NCBI GenBank assembly: GCA_020627705.1
Contig: JAHDGJ010000001.1
Location: forward strand, 62,001 to 126,000
Length of the DNA: 64,000 bases
Reading direction: 5' to 3'
Source: Saprospiraceae bacterium
GTDB taxonomy: Bacteria > Bacteroidota > Bacteroidia > Chitinophagales > Saprospiraceae
Shown piece after piece: positions 52,364 to 60,700 of this stretch; positions within the stretch are counted from its first letter, which is position 1, and each line of letters opens with the position of its first letter. Made by a program: the position numbers and the translations under genes. Below the pieces are notes generated by a model. It did not search any database, was not told the origin of the DNA, and saw only the letters and a program-made list of their open reading frames with translations.

Positions 52364-53509
52364 TTATTTTTTGAACAATCGTTTAAAATCGTCCACTGAT
52401 AAATTCTTCAGTTGTTGAGGTGTTAAGCCTTGATACTTACTTTTAAATCTATTCAGTGAAACCTTTCCAGATAAGGCTGCATTAATATCTCTATCAGCGT
52501 TAGCCACAAATTTATTCCGCTCCTTATTTAGATCGACTTTTAGATTAAAGGCAAATCTTCCGCATTGCTCTTCAGGGGCAGACATGTCCTTTTGGTATCT
52601 GTAACCGTATAGTGCCTTCAAAAAGCCCTTTAGGGTTTTGGAATCTGTTATCGTAGACTTATATTCATCAATTTCGACATAGGTCGGTTTCCCTGCGCGA
52701 TCAATACAAATCTTAGCCTCTACTTTACCACTTTCGACCGCTGATTTCATCGCTTCATCTATGTTTCTATAGATTACTTTTCTACCAAAAACGCCATTAC
52801 CAGAGCCATCATATTCGCCAGTTCCAGCTCCTTCATCACCCATTCCTTCATCACCATCATTGCCTGAAGATGCACCAGCTCCATCGCCTTCATCCGCTTT
52901 TCCAGTCCCACCTTCTTCACCATCTAAAGAAGAAGGATTGGAAGGAGCATCTTCCGATTCTGAAGCTTCTTCAGAAACTGGTGCAGTAGGTTCTTCTTCG
53001 ACCTCTTCTACAACTTCCTCAATTTCTTCTGCTTCTACGACATCTTCCATCGGTTCTAATTCTGGTTCTGGCTCAATTAATTCTGGTTCTGGATCTTCTA
53101 CTTCAAGCTCTTCTTCAATCGCTTCCAACTCACTATCTTCTTGCAAAATTTCACTTACAATCGGATCAATAACTTGGGGCTCAATAACTGGTTCTGGTTT
53201 AGGTATTTCAACCGGGGGCGTAACTTTCTCTTCAATTTTTTCGACCTTCACCGGCTCCACCTTTTTTACTTGTTCTTGTTTTGGCCTTGACCGACCACTA
53301 TCATCATGGGCCAATTTACTTAACGAACTTTCTTTAAAATCAATAAATTCTACAGTCACCGCAAAATCTTCTTTCTCCGGAGTTTTAGGACTCCGAGGAA
53401 GGACTAATAACCATGCAATAAGTAAGATCAGTAAATGAATTATGATCGAAATCTTAGCACTTTTTTCTTTATGCTCTTGTTCTAGTTGAGTAGCTATGGA
53501 ATTCATCAT
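52364..53509 (-). CDS. TonB-like protein with acidic periplasmic region
   Basis: A 381-residue protein with one N-terminal inner-membrane helix at about 22-39 (ISIIIHLLILLIAWLLVL), then a long disordered region that begins with the proline-rich type and continues as an acidic repeat (PEPELIEPEPELEP) and a Gly/Asp/Ser stretch, then a C-terminal domain from about 240 with VIYRNIDEAMKSAVESGKVEAKICID, RAGKPTYVEID and YRYQKDMSAPEEQCG. The last part resembles the TonB C-terminal fold. Energy transduction to outer-membrane receptors is the family role; the partner receptor is unknown. ExbB or ExbD are not adjacent. Confidence 0.75.
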   Translation of the reverse strand: MMNSIATQLEQEHKEKSAKISIIIHLLILLIAWLLVLPRSPKTPEKEDFAVTVEFIDFKESSLSKLAHDDSGRSRPKQEQVKKVEPVKVEKIEEKVTPPVEIPKPEPVIEPQVIDPIVSEILQEDSELEAIEEELEVEDPEPELIEPEPELEPMEDVVEAEEIEEVVEEVEEEPTAPVSEEASESEDAPSNPSSLDGEEGGTGKADEGDGAGASSGNDGDEGMGDEGAGTGEYDGSGNGVFGRKVIYRNIDEAMKSAVESGKVEAKICIDRAGKPTYVEIDEYKSTITDSKTLKGFLKALYGYRYQKDMSAPEEQCGRFAFNLKVDLNKERNKFVANADRDINAALSGKVSLNRFKSKYQGLTPQQLKNLSVDDFKRLFKK

Positions 53510-53588
53510 GATCGCAAGATTTTGATTGCTGTTAAAACGTTTTCAGACGTTAAAATTATATTAATAGGAGTATTAATTCGTCGATTGC

Positions 53589-55658
53589 TTAAGATTTCTC
53601 ATTCACGGTGGATCCGATAAATTTTATTAAGAAGTAAAAAGCAAGGATAGAAATGCCCATCAGCACTATAGAGATCAAAATCCCTCCACCTAAAAATGTG
53701 GATAATCCGCAGCATAAGAGACTGATTAAACCTACTGTTAGAGCATAGGGCATTTGAGTCCTGACATGATCTATGTGATTACAGTCCGATGCCAGACTGC
53801 TCAAAATCGTAGTGTCTGATATTGGCGAACAATGGTCTCCCAAAACAGAAGCTCCCAAAACAGTTGCAATGCAATTAAATAATAATTCCATAGTAATGTC
53901 TGGAGCCAATCCATTTGCTTGCGAAATAGTGTATGAAGTTGGGATCACAATGGGGTACAAAATTGCCATAGTTGACCAACTGGAACCTGTGGAAAAGGCA
54001 ATGAGCGCTGCAAGCACAAATACGATCATTGGAAGAACATATGGATTTACCGCATTTTGTAATGATGAGCTTATAAAATCCGCCGTATGTAATTCGGAAG
54101 TAGTCAACGCCAAGGACCATGCTAAGGTAAGTATAATTATGGCTGGAAGCATGGTTTTAAAACCTGTGGTCATCCAATGCATACTGTCAAATAAATTCAT
54201 GATTCGTTGACTTACGGTTAATGCAATGGCCATTATAACGCCGAGTCCAGATGCCCACAATAGAGCCACATAAGAATCTGAAGAACCAATGAGACCACCG
54301 AGTTTATTGAAAAAGCCGTTATAGCCCAATTCATCCATTTGTCCCCAGACACTTGAAAGTCCCAAAAGGGTATTTGGTTTAGTCTCTATGAGTTCAGCAT
54401 ATATAGATGAAATACCGGTATATAAAAGGCCGATGATGGTCGTCGCAATTACAACAAAAATAGGTATCGCGGCATTGTACCATTTGATGGTCGCTCCTTT
54501 TACAGGGCTAAGATCTTCCATATCCGGTTCGTCGTCATTTTTCGTTTTGGCTGGAGATACTTGTCCTGTTTTAAAGGCTCTTTGTTCCGCTTTATGCATG
54601 GGGCCATAATCTTTGCCAGATTTGATCAGTAACAGTATAAAACTTAAGGTAAGAATAGGGTAGAAAGAGTATTTCAAGGATTTAAGGAATACGCCATAAG
54701 CACTTAAGTTTTCGTCAAGAGCTAGAAGACCTAAGCCATCGTCAATATATCCTAGCTCTGCTCCTATCCAAGTAGTAATAAATGCTATAGCCGCTACGGG
54801 TGCCGCGGTGCTGTCAACGATGTAAGCCAATTTTTCACGACTTATCCTAAATTTATCCGTCACTGATCTCATCGTATTACCCACAATTAATGTGTTGGCG
54901 TAATCGTCAAAAAATATTGCAATGCCCAAAAGCCAGGTGACAAATTGGGTGGATTTTGGCGTTTTGGCATATTTTGATAGGTGCTGAACAACTCCTGTCA
55001 TCCCACCATTCTTAGATATTATAGCCACCATTCCGCCAATCAGAAGTGAAAAGACTATCACCGAAATGTGGCCACTATCATTTAAGGCATTTACAATGTA
55101 CTTGCTAATCGTATCAAATAGGGATTTAAACCAAAAGAAAAAAGAGCCAAATTTTAAACCACCGGCTATAAATGCACCAGACCAAATTCCAACAAAAAGG
55201 GAGATTATTACTTCTTTAAATACAAGGGCTAATAAGATCGCAATCAAAGGAGGTAAAATAGACAGCCACAATGGAATCCTAATCAAACGGTAACCTGTTC
55301 GATCATTTTTAGAATAATGGTAAAGTTTGTGTGCTTTGCCTTTTGACGTTTGGTGAGTTATAAAAACCAATTCTCCCTGATGATCCACCTCTAGTTCGAA
55401 TTCGGCAAATCCATTGACGAACAAAACATCTTGATCTTCTCCATTAATGCTTAAGTTGAAAATTCCATTAGTATTTTGCGGGGCTGCCAGCACAAGCCCA
55501 ATGGCCTTTGATTCGTTTTGTAGTTGAGCGAGAGCAAGTTGCTCAAGGCTTTCAATTTTAGAAGTTACTTGGACTAGACTTTTGTCCGTTTGGGCATAAG
55601 TCGAGCTGAAAAAGAATAAAAATATGAAGGGGAAAGTAATTCTTGAAAGTAATTGCAT
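53589..55658 (-). CDS. NhaC-family Na+/H+ antiporter with extracytoplasmic N-terminal domain
   Basis: A 689-residue protein. Residues 1-22 form a signal peptide (RITFPFIFLFFFSSTYAQ), then about 95 residues of a soluble beta-rich domain (NTNGIFNLSINGEDQDVLFV, ELVFITHQTSK), and from about 125 a polytopic NhaC-type antiporter (PF03553-like), with GGMVAIISKNGGMTGVV, FFDDYANTLIVGN, and GDHCSPISDTTILSSL. The latter two motifs hold the conserved acidic residues of the family. The N-terminal cleavable signal plus beta domain is not part of ordinary NhaC. Ion specificity (Na+, arginine or other) is not given by the sequence. Confidence 0.88.
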   Translation of the reverse strand: MQLLSRITFPFIFLFFFSSTYAQTDKSLVQVTSKIESLEQLALAQLQNESKAIGLVLAAPQNTNGIFNLSINGEDQDVLFVNGFAEFELEVDHQGELVFITHQTSKGKAHKLYHYSKNDRTGYRLIRIPLWLSILPPLIAILLALVFKEVIISLFVGIWSGAFIAGGLKFGSFFFWFKSLFDTISKYIVNALNDSGHISVIVFSLLIGGMVAIISKNGGMTGVVQHLSKYAKTPKSTQFVTWLLGIAIFFDDYANTLIVGNTMRSVTDKFRISREKLAYIVDSTAAPVAAIAFITTWIGAELGYIDDGLGLLALDENLSAYGVFLKSLKYSFYPILTLSFILLLIKSGKDYGPMHKAEQRAFKTGQVSPAKTKNDDEPDMEDLSPVKGATIKWYNAAIPIFVVIATTIIGLLYTGISSIYAELIETKPNTLLGLSSVWGQMDELGYNGFFNKLGGLIGSSDSYVALLWASGLGVIMAIALTVSQRIMNLFDSMHWMTTGFKTMLPAIIILTLAWSLALTTSELHTADFISSSLQNAVNPYVLPMIVFVLAALIAFSTGSSWSTMAILYPIVIPTSYTISQANGLAPDITMELLFNCIATVLGASVLGDHCSPISDTTILSSLASDCNHIDHVRTQMPYALTVGLISLLCCGLSTFLGGGILISIVLMGISILAFYFLIKFIGSTVNEKS

Positions 55659-55716
55659 CGTAGGAACGTTAACTTTACATACAATATCTTAAAACTAATT
55701 GGATACACGACTAGTG

Positions 55717-57975
55717 ATGAAGAAAAAATATTTATTGATCTTGATGCTTTTTGCTTTTCAAATATCCCGTGCTCAGTTATTTGAACCCTTTCAGTGCGCC
55801 TTTGTCGAAAATGGAAAATCTTTGCAATTTCCTGGTGCCGGTGGCTTGAATTTACCACAGACGTACACCTGTGATATAAATAATGACGGCTTAGATGATT
55901 TGGTTATTATGGATCGAGACGGAGGTGCCATATTGCCATTTCTTCGAACTTCAAACAGCTCGGATTTAGATTATACCTATGCACCAGGATATAAATCTTC
56001 TTTTTCTCAAATCAGAGAGTGGTTCGTGGTAAGGGATTTTAATCAGGATGGAATAATGGATATATTTTGCTTCCCATCATCAAATCTACCTGGGATTGAA
56101 GTTAGAAAAGGGTATTATCAAAACGACACCATCAAATTCGAGATTCTTTCGTTTACCGAAATACTAGGTGCACCAGATATTTTACCTATTCCTAGTTCTA
56201 ATGGATTGTTTACCCAACTATATGTAGGAAGTAATGATCAACCTGAGATCATAGATGTCGACGAAGATGGTGATATGGATGTGGTTACTTTCGATGCAGG
56301 AGGAAGTTATTTGAATTATTGGAAAAATTATACTTTGGAAAAAGGATTGGGCTTGGACACGTTTAGCATGGAGTTGGAAGATAATTGTTGGGGCAAATTT
56401 TATGAAAAGGAAACGTCCGAAGAGCTTTTGTTGAGCTCTAGTAGTGATGAATGTGCTACTCTTCTTTACACACCTGTAGTTGACGAAAGGCATGCCGGAT
56501 CGTGCGTGACCTTATTTGATGAAAATGGAGATGGTGCTTATGATTTATTGTTAGGAGATTTGTCCAATGATAACATTATCTATTGCTCAAACGGTGGAAC
56601 GAGTGAAGACGCCTGGATGATTTCACAAGATCTGACTTTTCCTTCCTATGATGTACCCATCGATTTTGATTTGTTTAATGCGGCCTTTTATTTAGATGTA
56701 AATAATGACGGAAAAAGAGATTTGTTAGCGAGTCCTAATGCCAATGCAAACATCGAAAACTATGAAGTCAACTGGTATTACAAAAATGTAGGAACGGATG
56801 CATCTCCAATTTTTGAATACAGAAAGAATGCTTTTTTGGTTGAAGACATGATAGATGTAGGAAGTGCAAGTAGCCCCGCTTTTGTCGATCACAATCAAGA
56901 TGGTCTTCTGGACCTTGTACTTGGATGCAGGGGAAGATATTTGGGCAATGGAGTAAATGATGCCAAACTATATTATTTCGAAAATACAGGAACGTTGACT
57001 CAGCCAGAGTTTACCCTCATTTCAGAAGACTACGCCTCCTATGCGCAATATGCCTCAGAATCGCTTTCTTTTTATCCCTCATTTGGTGACTTAGATGGAG
57101 ATGGAGATATTGATCTCCTTGTTGGTGATAACAATGGCTATTTGCGTTATTCTGAAAATATTGCAGGTCCAGGGAATCCTTTTGAGTTTCAACAAGCGAT
57201 CTCTCAATTTATGGATATTAGACCTGGAAACGTGGTACGGCCTTTCATAATTGATCTCAACGAGGATGGACTTGGAGATATAGTATTGGGTGAGCGTAAC
57301 AACGATAGCGATGGCAACGGCAAAATCGGTGCTTTAAATTTTTATGAAAATATTGGCGAGGTTGGTACCCCTTTGTTTGAAAGTGATGAGTCGAATGCAC
57401 CAAACATAAATGCCCTAGGTGGAGTGAATACCCAAACTATTATTGACGTCACTGCACTTACTGCTCCTGCATTTTATGACCAAGGAGACAAGCTGCTATT
57501 ATTTACGGGGAGTCGGAATGGGAGGATTCACATGTACGATAATGTTAGAAATAACTTAGATGGAGAATTCAATTTAATCACTGATAATCTTGGAAATATT
57601 CAAGAGGGACAAGCAACAATACCTGCAGTTGTTGACATAAACAACGATGGTATGCTTGAGATATTTGTAGGTAACGAAAGAGGTGGACTTGCTTTTTATC
57701 AAACTGACATATTGGCAAGTGATGAAGTTTCTACGAATGAAAGTGATGTAGACGAACTGGTGACTTTATATCCTAATCCGGCGAAAGAAAAAATTTATTT
57801 GAGTTCTAATAAATATCAACAATACATTGTTTTGAATGCTCAAGGTAAAGAAATCGTAAGTGGCAATATTTTCGATACACGCGCCATCGATATTTCAAAC
57901 TTGTCTTCTGGAATCTATTTTCTAAAAGCAACAGCTGATGGAATTCAAACAACACTTAAATTTCTAAAAATTTAA
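55717..57975 (+). CDS. Secreted FG-GAP/VCBS repeat protein with T9SS type A sorting domain
   Basis: ATG 55717 (752 residues) is chosen because the signal peptide follows directly (KKYLLILMLFAFQISRAQ); an in-frame TTG at 55699 would add six residues. Nine calcium-loop segments of the form DxNxDGxxD are visible, for example DINNDGLDDLVIMD, DVDEDGDMDVVTF, DLDGDGDIDLLVG and DINNDGMLEIFVG, so a beta-propeller is likely. The C-terminal 75 residues, with LYPNPAKEKIYLS and LSSGIYFLKA, form a type A sorting domain. Such proteins are typically cell-surface or matrix proteins of unknown ligand. Single gene, divergent from nhaC, and its stop interlocks with that of the YggS gene. Confidence 0.92.
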   Translation: MKKKYLLILMLFAFQISRAQLFEPFQCAFVENGKSLQFPGAGGLNLPQTYTCDINNDGLDDLVIMDRDGGAILPFLRTSNSSDLDYTYAPGYKSSFSQIREWFVVRDFNQDGIMDIFCFPSSNLPGIEVRKGYYQNDTIKFEILSFTEILGAPDILPIPSSNGLFTQLYVGSNDQPEIIDVDEDGDMDVVTFDAGGSYLNYWKNYTLEKGLGLDTFSMELEDNCWGKFYEKETSEELLLSSSSDECATLLYTPVVDERHAGSCVTLFDENGDGAYDLLLGDLSNDNIIYCSNGGTSEDAWMISQDLTFPSYDVPIDFDLFNAAFYLDVNNDGKRDLLASPNANANIENYEVNWYYKNVGTDASPIFEYRKNAFLVEDMIDVGSASSPAFVDHNQDGLLDLVLGCRGRYLGNGVNDAKLYYFENTGTLTQPEFTLISEDYASYAQYASESLSFYPSFGDLDGDGDIDLLVGDNNGYLRYSENIAGPGNPFEFQQAISQFMDIRPGNVVRPFIIDLNEDGLGDIVLGERNNDSDGNGKIGALNFYENIGEVGTPLFESDESNAPNINALGGVNTQTIIDVTALTAPAFYDQGDKLLLFTGSRNGRIHMYDNVRNNLDGEFNLITDNLGNIQEGQATIPAVVDINNDGMLEIFVGNERGGLAFYQTDILASDEVSTNESDVDELVTLYPNPAKEKIYLSSNKYQQYIVLNAQGKEIVSGNIFDTRAIDISNLSSGIYFLKATADGIQTTLKFLKI

Positions 57976-58622
57976 TGTCTATTGCCAAAGAGTAAACTCC
58001 CAATTCTAACCATATTAGATCCACAGTCAATGGCTAGTTCGAAATCACCTGACATTCCCATAGATTTAATGTCAAAGTATTCGAGCGAATAAAGTGATTT
58101 TAGTTTTTTATGTTGTTCGTTGAGGAATTGAAATTCCTTTTCTACTTGGGTCATATTATTTGTAAAAGTGGCCATACCCATCAAGCCTCTAAGTCGAATG
58201 TTTTTTAAAGATTGCATCTGCTCTTGCTTCAAGAGCTCTTTTAACTCCGAGGGGTCAAAGCCTTGTTTGCTGTCCTCTGTTGCAATTTTGATTTGAAGCA
58301 GAACGTCTATGATGCGATCATTTGCTTGAGCTGCTTGATTAATTTTCTTGGCCAAACCAAAAGAACTTACCGAATGAATCAGATGAACGAATGGAGCAAT
58401 ATATTTTACTTTGTTAGACTGTAGCGTGCCTATAAAGTGCCATTCAATATCCTTTGGTAATTCCTCATACTTGGATACCAATTCTTGGACTCTATTTTCC
58501 CCAAAAGCACGTTGCCCCATGGTATAAACCTCCAAGATTTTTTCTACCGTTTGCGTCTTGGATACGGCGATAAGCTTTGCGTTTTTTTTAGTTAACTTTT
58601 CTACTAAGGCTTTGTACATCAA
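57972..58622 (-). CDS. YggS family pyridoxal phosphate homeostasis protein
   Basis: A 216-residue cytoplasmic protein with the PLP-binding lysine at 22 (LIAVSKTQT) and the conserved AFGENRVQEL, WHFIGTLQSNKVKY, LIHSVSS, LMGMATF and MSGDFELAI blocks of the PLPBP/YggS family. These proteins bind PLP and buffer its level but have no known catalysis. Overlaps the upstream deoxynucleoside kinase gene by 4 bases (ATGA) and interlocks stops with the converging FG-GAP gene. Confidence 0.94.
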   Translation of the reverse strand: MMYKALVEKLTKKNAKLIAVSKTQTVEKILEVYTMGQRAFGENRVQELVSKYEELPKDIEWHFIGTLQSNKVKYIAPFVHLIHSVSSFGLAKKINQAAQANDRIIDVLLQIKIATEDSKQGFDPSELKELLKQEQMQSLKNIRLRGLMGMATFTNNMTQVEKEFQFLNEQHKKLKSLYSLEYFDIKSMGMSGDFELAIDCGSNMVRIGSLLFGNRH

Positions 58623-59251
58623 AATAAACCATGCAACTCTCGGTCCACCAATTCAACGATGCTTCCGAAGTCTTCTTTTTTGTTTTTGAAATCTAAATTA
58701 TCCGTTTCCACTACCAACAATTTTCCAGCTGTATAGTTCGAGATCCAAGACTCGTATCGTTCGTTTAATTTTTTTAGATAATCCAAACTCATGCTGCCTT
58801 CATAATCCCTTCCTCTAGTTTGGATGTGGCTAACCAATGTGGGTACGCTAGATTTTAGGTAAATCAAAAGATCAGGAGCCTCCACTTGAGATACCATGAG
58901 TTTGAAAAGATCTCGATAGTTTTCAAAATCTCGTTTGGACATCAGTCCCATTTCATGGAGATTGGGTGCAAAAATCTCGGCATCTTCATAGATTGTTCGA
59001 TCTTGAATGACGGTCAAATCACCTTTCCTAATATCTAAGATTTGTCGATAACGACTGTTTAAAAAATAAATTTGAAGATTAAACGACCAACGGTGCATGT
59101 CATTGTAAAAATCACTTAAGTAGGGATTTGTACTGGTATCTTCAAAATGTACTTCCCAACCGTAATGCTTAGAAAGTAATTCTGACAAGGTTGTTTTACC
59201 TGCACCTATGTTCCCGGCTATTGCGATGTGTTTTATTTTATTCGTAGACAT
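58619..59251 (-). CDS. Deoxynucleoside kinase (deoxyadenosine/deoxycytidine kinase-like)
   Basis: A 210-residue P-loop kinase of the dNK family that phosphorylates deoxynucleosides for salvage. Walker A is at 13-21 (GNIGAGKTT). EDTSTNPYLSDFY is the substrate loop, QDRTIYED the DRY-type motif, and RGRDYEGSMSLDYL the lid region. Substrate preference among dA, dG and dC is not given. It heads a two-gene unit with yggS. Confidence 0.92.
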   Translation of the reverse strand: MSTNKIKHIAIAGNIGAGKTTLSELLSKHYGWEVHFEDTSTNPYLSDFYNDMHRWSFNLQIYFLNSRYRQILDIRKGDLTVIQDRTIYEDAEIFAPNLHEMGLMSKRDFENYRDLFKLMVSQVEAPDLLIYLKSSVPTLVSHIQTRGRDYEGSMSLDYLKKLNERYESWISNYTAGKLLVVETDNLDFKNKKEDFGSIVELVDRELHGLF

Positions 59252-59295
59252 ATGCTCAGATGGTTAAGAAAGATTTCTTAGTGGGTCTAAATTGC

Positions 59296-59303
59296 TAAAT
59301 TTG
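59296..59303 (+). promoter_or_regulatory. Candidate -7 element for the ABC ATPase operon
   Basis: TAAATTTG matches TAnnTTTG and lies 78 bases before the ABC ATPase ATG. No clear -33 element is seen at the normal spacing. Confidence 0.4.
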
Positions 59304-59381
59304 GACGAATATAATACCATGCTTATCTATTTTATTGAGCATTGGCATTATTCTGAGATATTTTGCAGAAAAAATGTAGTA

Positions 59382-60113
59382 ATGAAGGCGGTTATATCTA
59401 CACACGAATTAAAGAAGACATATGTAATGGGCACAGAAAAGGTACATGCCCTAAGAGGAATTACGGTAGATATAAAGCAAAATGAGTATGTAGCTTTGAT
59501 GGGGCCATCGGGTTCTGGAAAAAGTACGCTCATGAATTTGATAGGTTGTTTGGATTCACCCACTTCGGGCAATTATCATCTCAATCAAATTGATGTCAGT
59601 TCGATGTCGGATGGAGAATTAGCTGAAGTACGAAATAGAGAAATTGGTTTTGTTTTTCAAACTTTTAATTTGCTCCCTAGATTGTCAAGTCTTGATAATG
59701 TAGCACTACCTTTGGTTTATTCGGGAATGAGTAAGACTAAGAGGTTAGAAAAAGCGGAGGAAGTATTGGATGCTGTAGGGTTAGGAGATAGAATCGATCA
59801 TAAACCCAATGAGCTTTCTGGAGGTCAAAGACAACGAGTGGCAATTGCTAGGGCTTTGGTTAATGATCCTGCGATAATTTTGGCAGATGAGCCTACTGGG
59901 AATTTGGATACTAAGACTTCGATCGAAATTATGTCCATCTTCGAAAGGATTCATAAAAACGGTAACACCGTTATTTTGGTAACTCATGAGCCCGATATCG
60001 CAGAGCATGCACATCGGATTATCCGATTAAGAGATGGATTGATCGAAAAGGATATTCAGAATGCTAATATTGCAACAGTTGATGATCCCACGCATCGTTA
60101 TAATATAGACTAA
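59382..60113 (+). CDS. ABC transporter ATP-binding protein, MacB/LolD type
   Basis: ATG 59382 gives 243 residues; the frame upstream to 59292 lacks family similarity. Walker [10 protein letters not shown] is at 41-49, the Q-loop in [12 protein letters not shown], signature LSGGQ at 145-149 and Walker B in [12 protein letters not shown] (glutamate 170). Sequence fits the MacB/LolD/FtsE-like group that pairs with separate permeases for lipoprotein or peptide export; no permease is adjacent. The stop overlaps the start of the next gene (TAATG). Confidence 0.93.
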   Translation: MKAVISTHELKKTYVMGTEKVHALRGITVDIKQNEYVALMGPSGSGKSTLMNLIGCLDSPTSGNYHLNQIDVSSMSDGELAEVRNREIGFVFQTFNLLPRLSSLDNVALPLVYSGMSKTKRLEKAEEVLDAVGLGDRIDHKPNELSGGQRQRVAIARALVNDPAIILADEPTGNLDTKTSIEIMSIFERIHKNGNTVILVTHEPDIAEHAHRIIRLRDGLIEKDIQNANIATVDDPTHRYNID

Positions 60114-60658
60114 TGAAGATATATACAAAAGGAGGGGACAAAGGAAAAACATCTTTGTTTGGTCAGGCCAGAGTTGATAAAGATGACATTCGTATTGAAG
60201 CATATGGTACGGTGGATGAATTAAATAGTAGTATTGGTTTGCTTGAATCTGGTAAATTACCCAATGAATCAAAGGCCCAACTTTTAGTTATACAAAAGAA
60301 ATTGTTTGATATTGGATCTCATTTGGCTTCAGATCCCGAATTTGACTATCCCTTGCCCCAAGTATCTGATAAAGACTCCATCTTTTTAGAAAAAGCTATA
60401 GATCAAATGAATGAGGAGCTCACGCCTCTAAAAAATTTCATTTTGCCCGGTGGTTCTTCAATTGCTGCAAAGGCACATGTTTGTAGAACGATATGCCGAA
60501 GAGCTGAAAGAAGGGTAGTCACTTTATCCAAAGTAGCCCAAGTCGAACCAGAAATTATTATTTACCTAAATCGGTTGTCAGATTATTTTTTTGTCTTGGC
60601 AAGATTTCTTCTCAAAAAAGATGGTTTGGATGAGGTAGCCTGGACTGCAGAAATGTAA
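60113..60658 (+). CDS. Cob(I)alamin adenosyltransferase, PduO type
   Basis: ATP:cob(I)alamin adenosyltransferase making adenosylcobalamin. The 181-residue protein has YTKGGDKGKTSLFGQ at the N terminus, RIEAYGTVDELNSSIG, LPGGSSIAAKAHVCRTICRR-type helix at 118-138 (with the ATP-contacting arginines), and the C-terminal LNRLSDYFFVLAR. All are signatures of the PduO-type family. The ATG overlaps the ABC ATPase stop. It complements the B12 uptake operon elsewhere in this window. Confidence 0.95.
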   Translation: MKIYTKGGDKGKTSLFGQARVDKDDIRIEAYGTVDELNSSIGLLESGKLPNESKAQLLVIQKKLFDIGSHLASDPEFDYPLPQVSDKDSIFLEKAIDQMNEELTPLKNFILPGGSSIAAKAHVCRTICRRAERRVVTLSKVAQVEPEIIIYLNRLSDYFFVLARFLLKKDGLDEVAWTAEM

Positions 60659-60676
60659 GATCGCAAAAGATTTATC

Positions 60677-60684
60677 TATTTTTG
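60677..60684 (+). promoter_or_regulatory. Candidate -7 element for the 7TM-HD gene
   Basis: TATTTTTG matches TAnnTTTG and ends 16 bases before the ATG at 60701. No good -33 element is visible. Confidence 0.35.
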
Positions 60685-60700
60685 GACTGCATATATAGGT

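Noticed and set aside
52860-53438. 192-codon serine-rich frame on the plus strand
   Set aside because: It is the complement of the acidic Glu/Pro/Gly repeat region of the TonB-like gene; the composition is an artefact of that repeat.
53536-53555. AACGT / ACGTT inverted repeat upstream of the TonB-like gene
   Set aside because: Only 5 bp per arm in a low-GC region, with no promoter element at fixed distance; not above chance.
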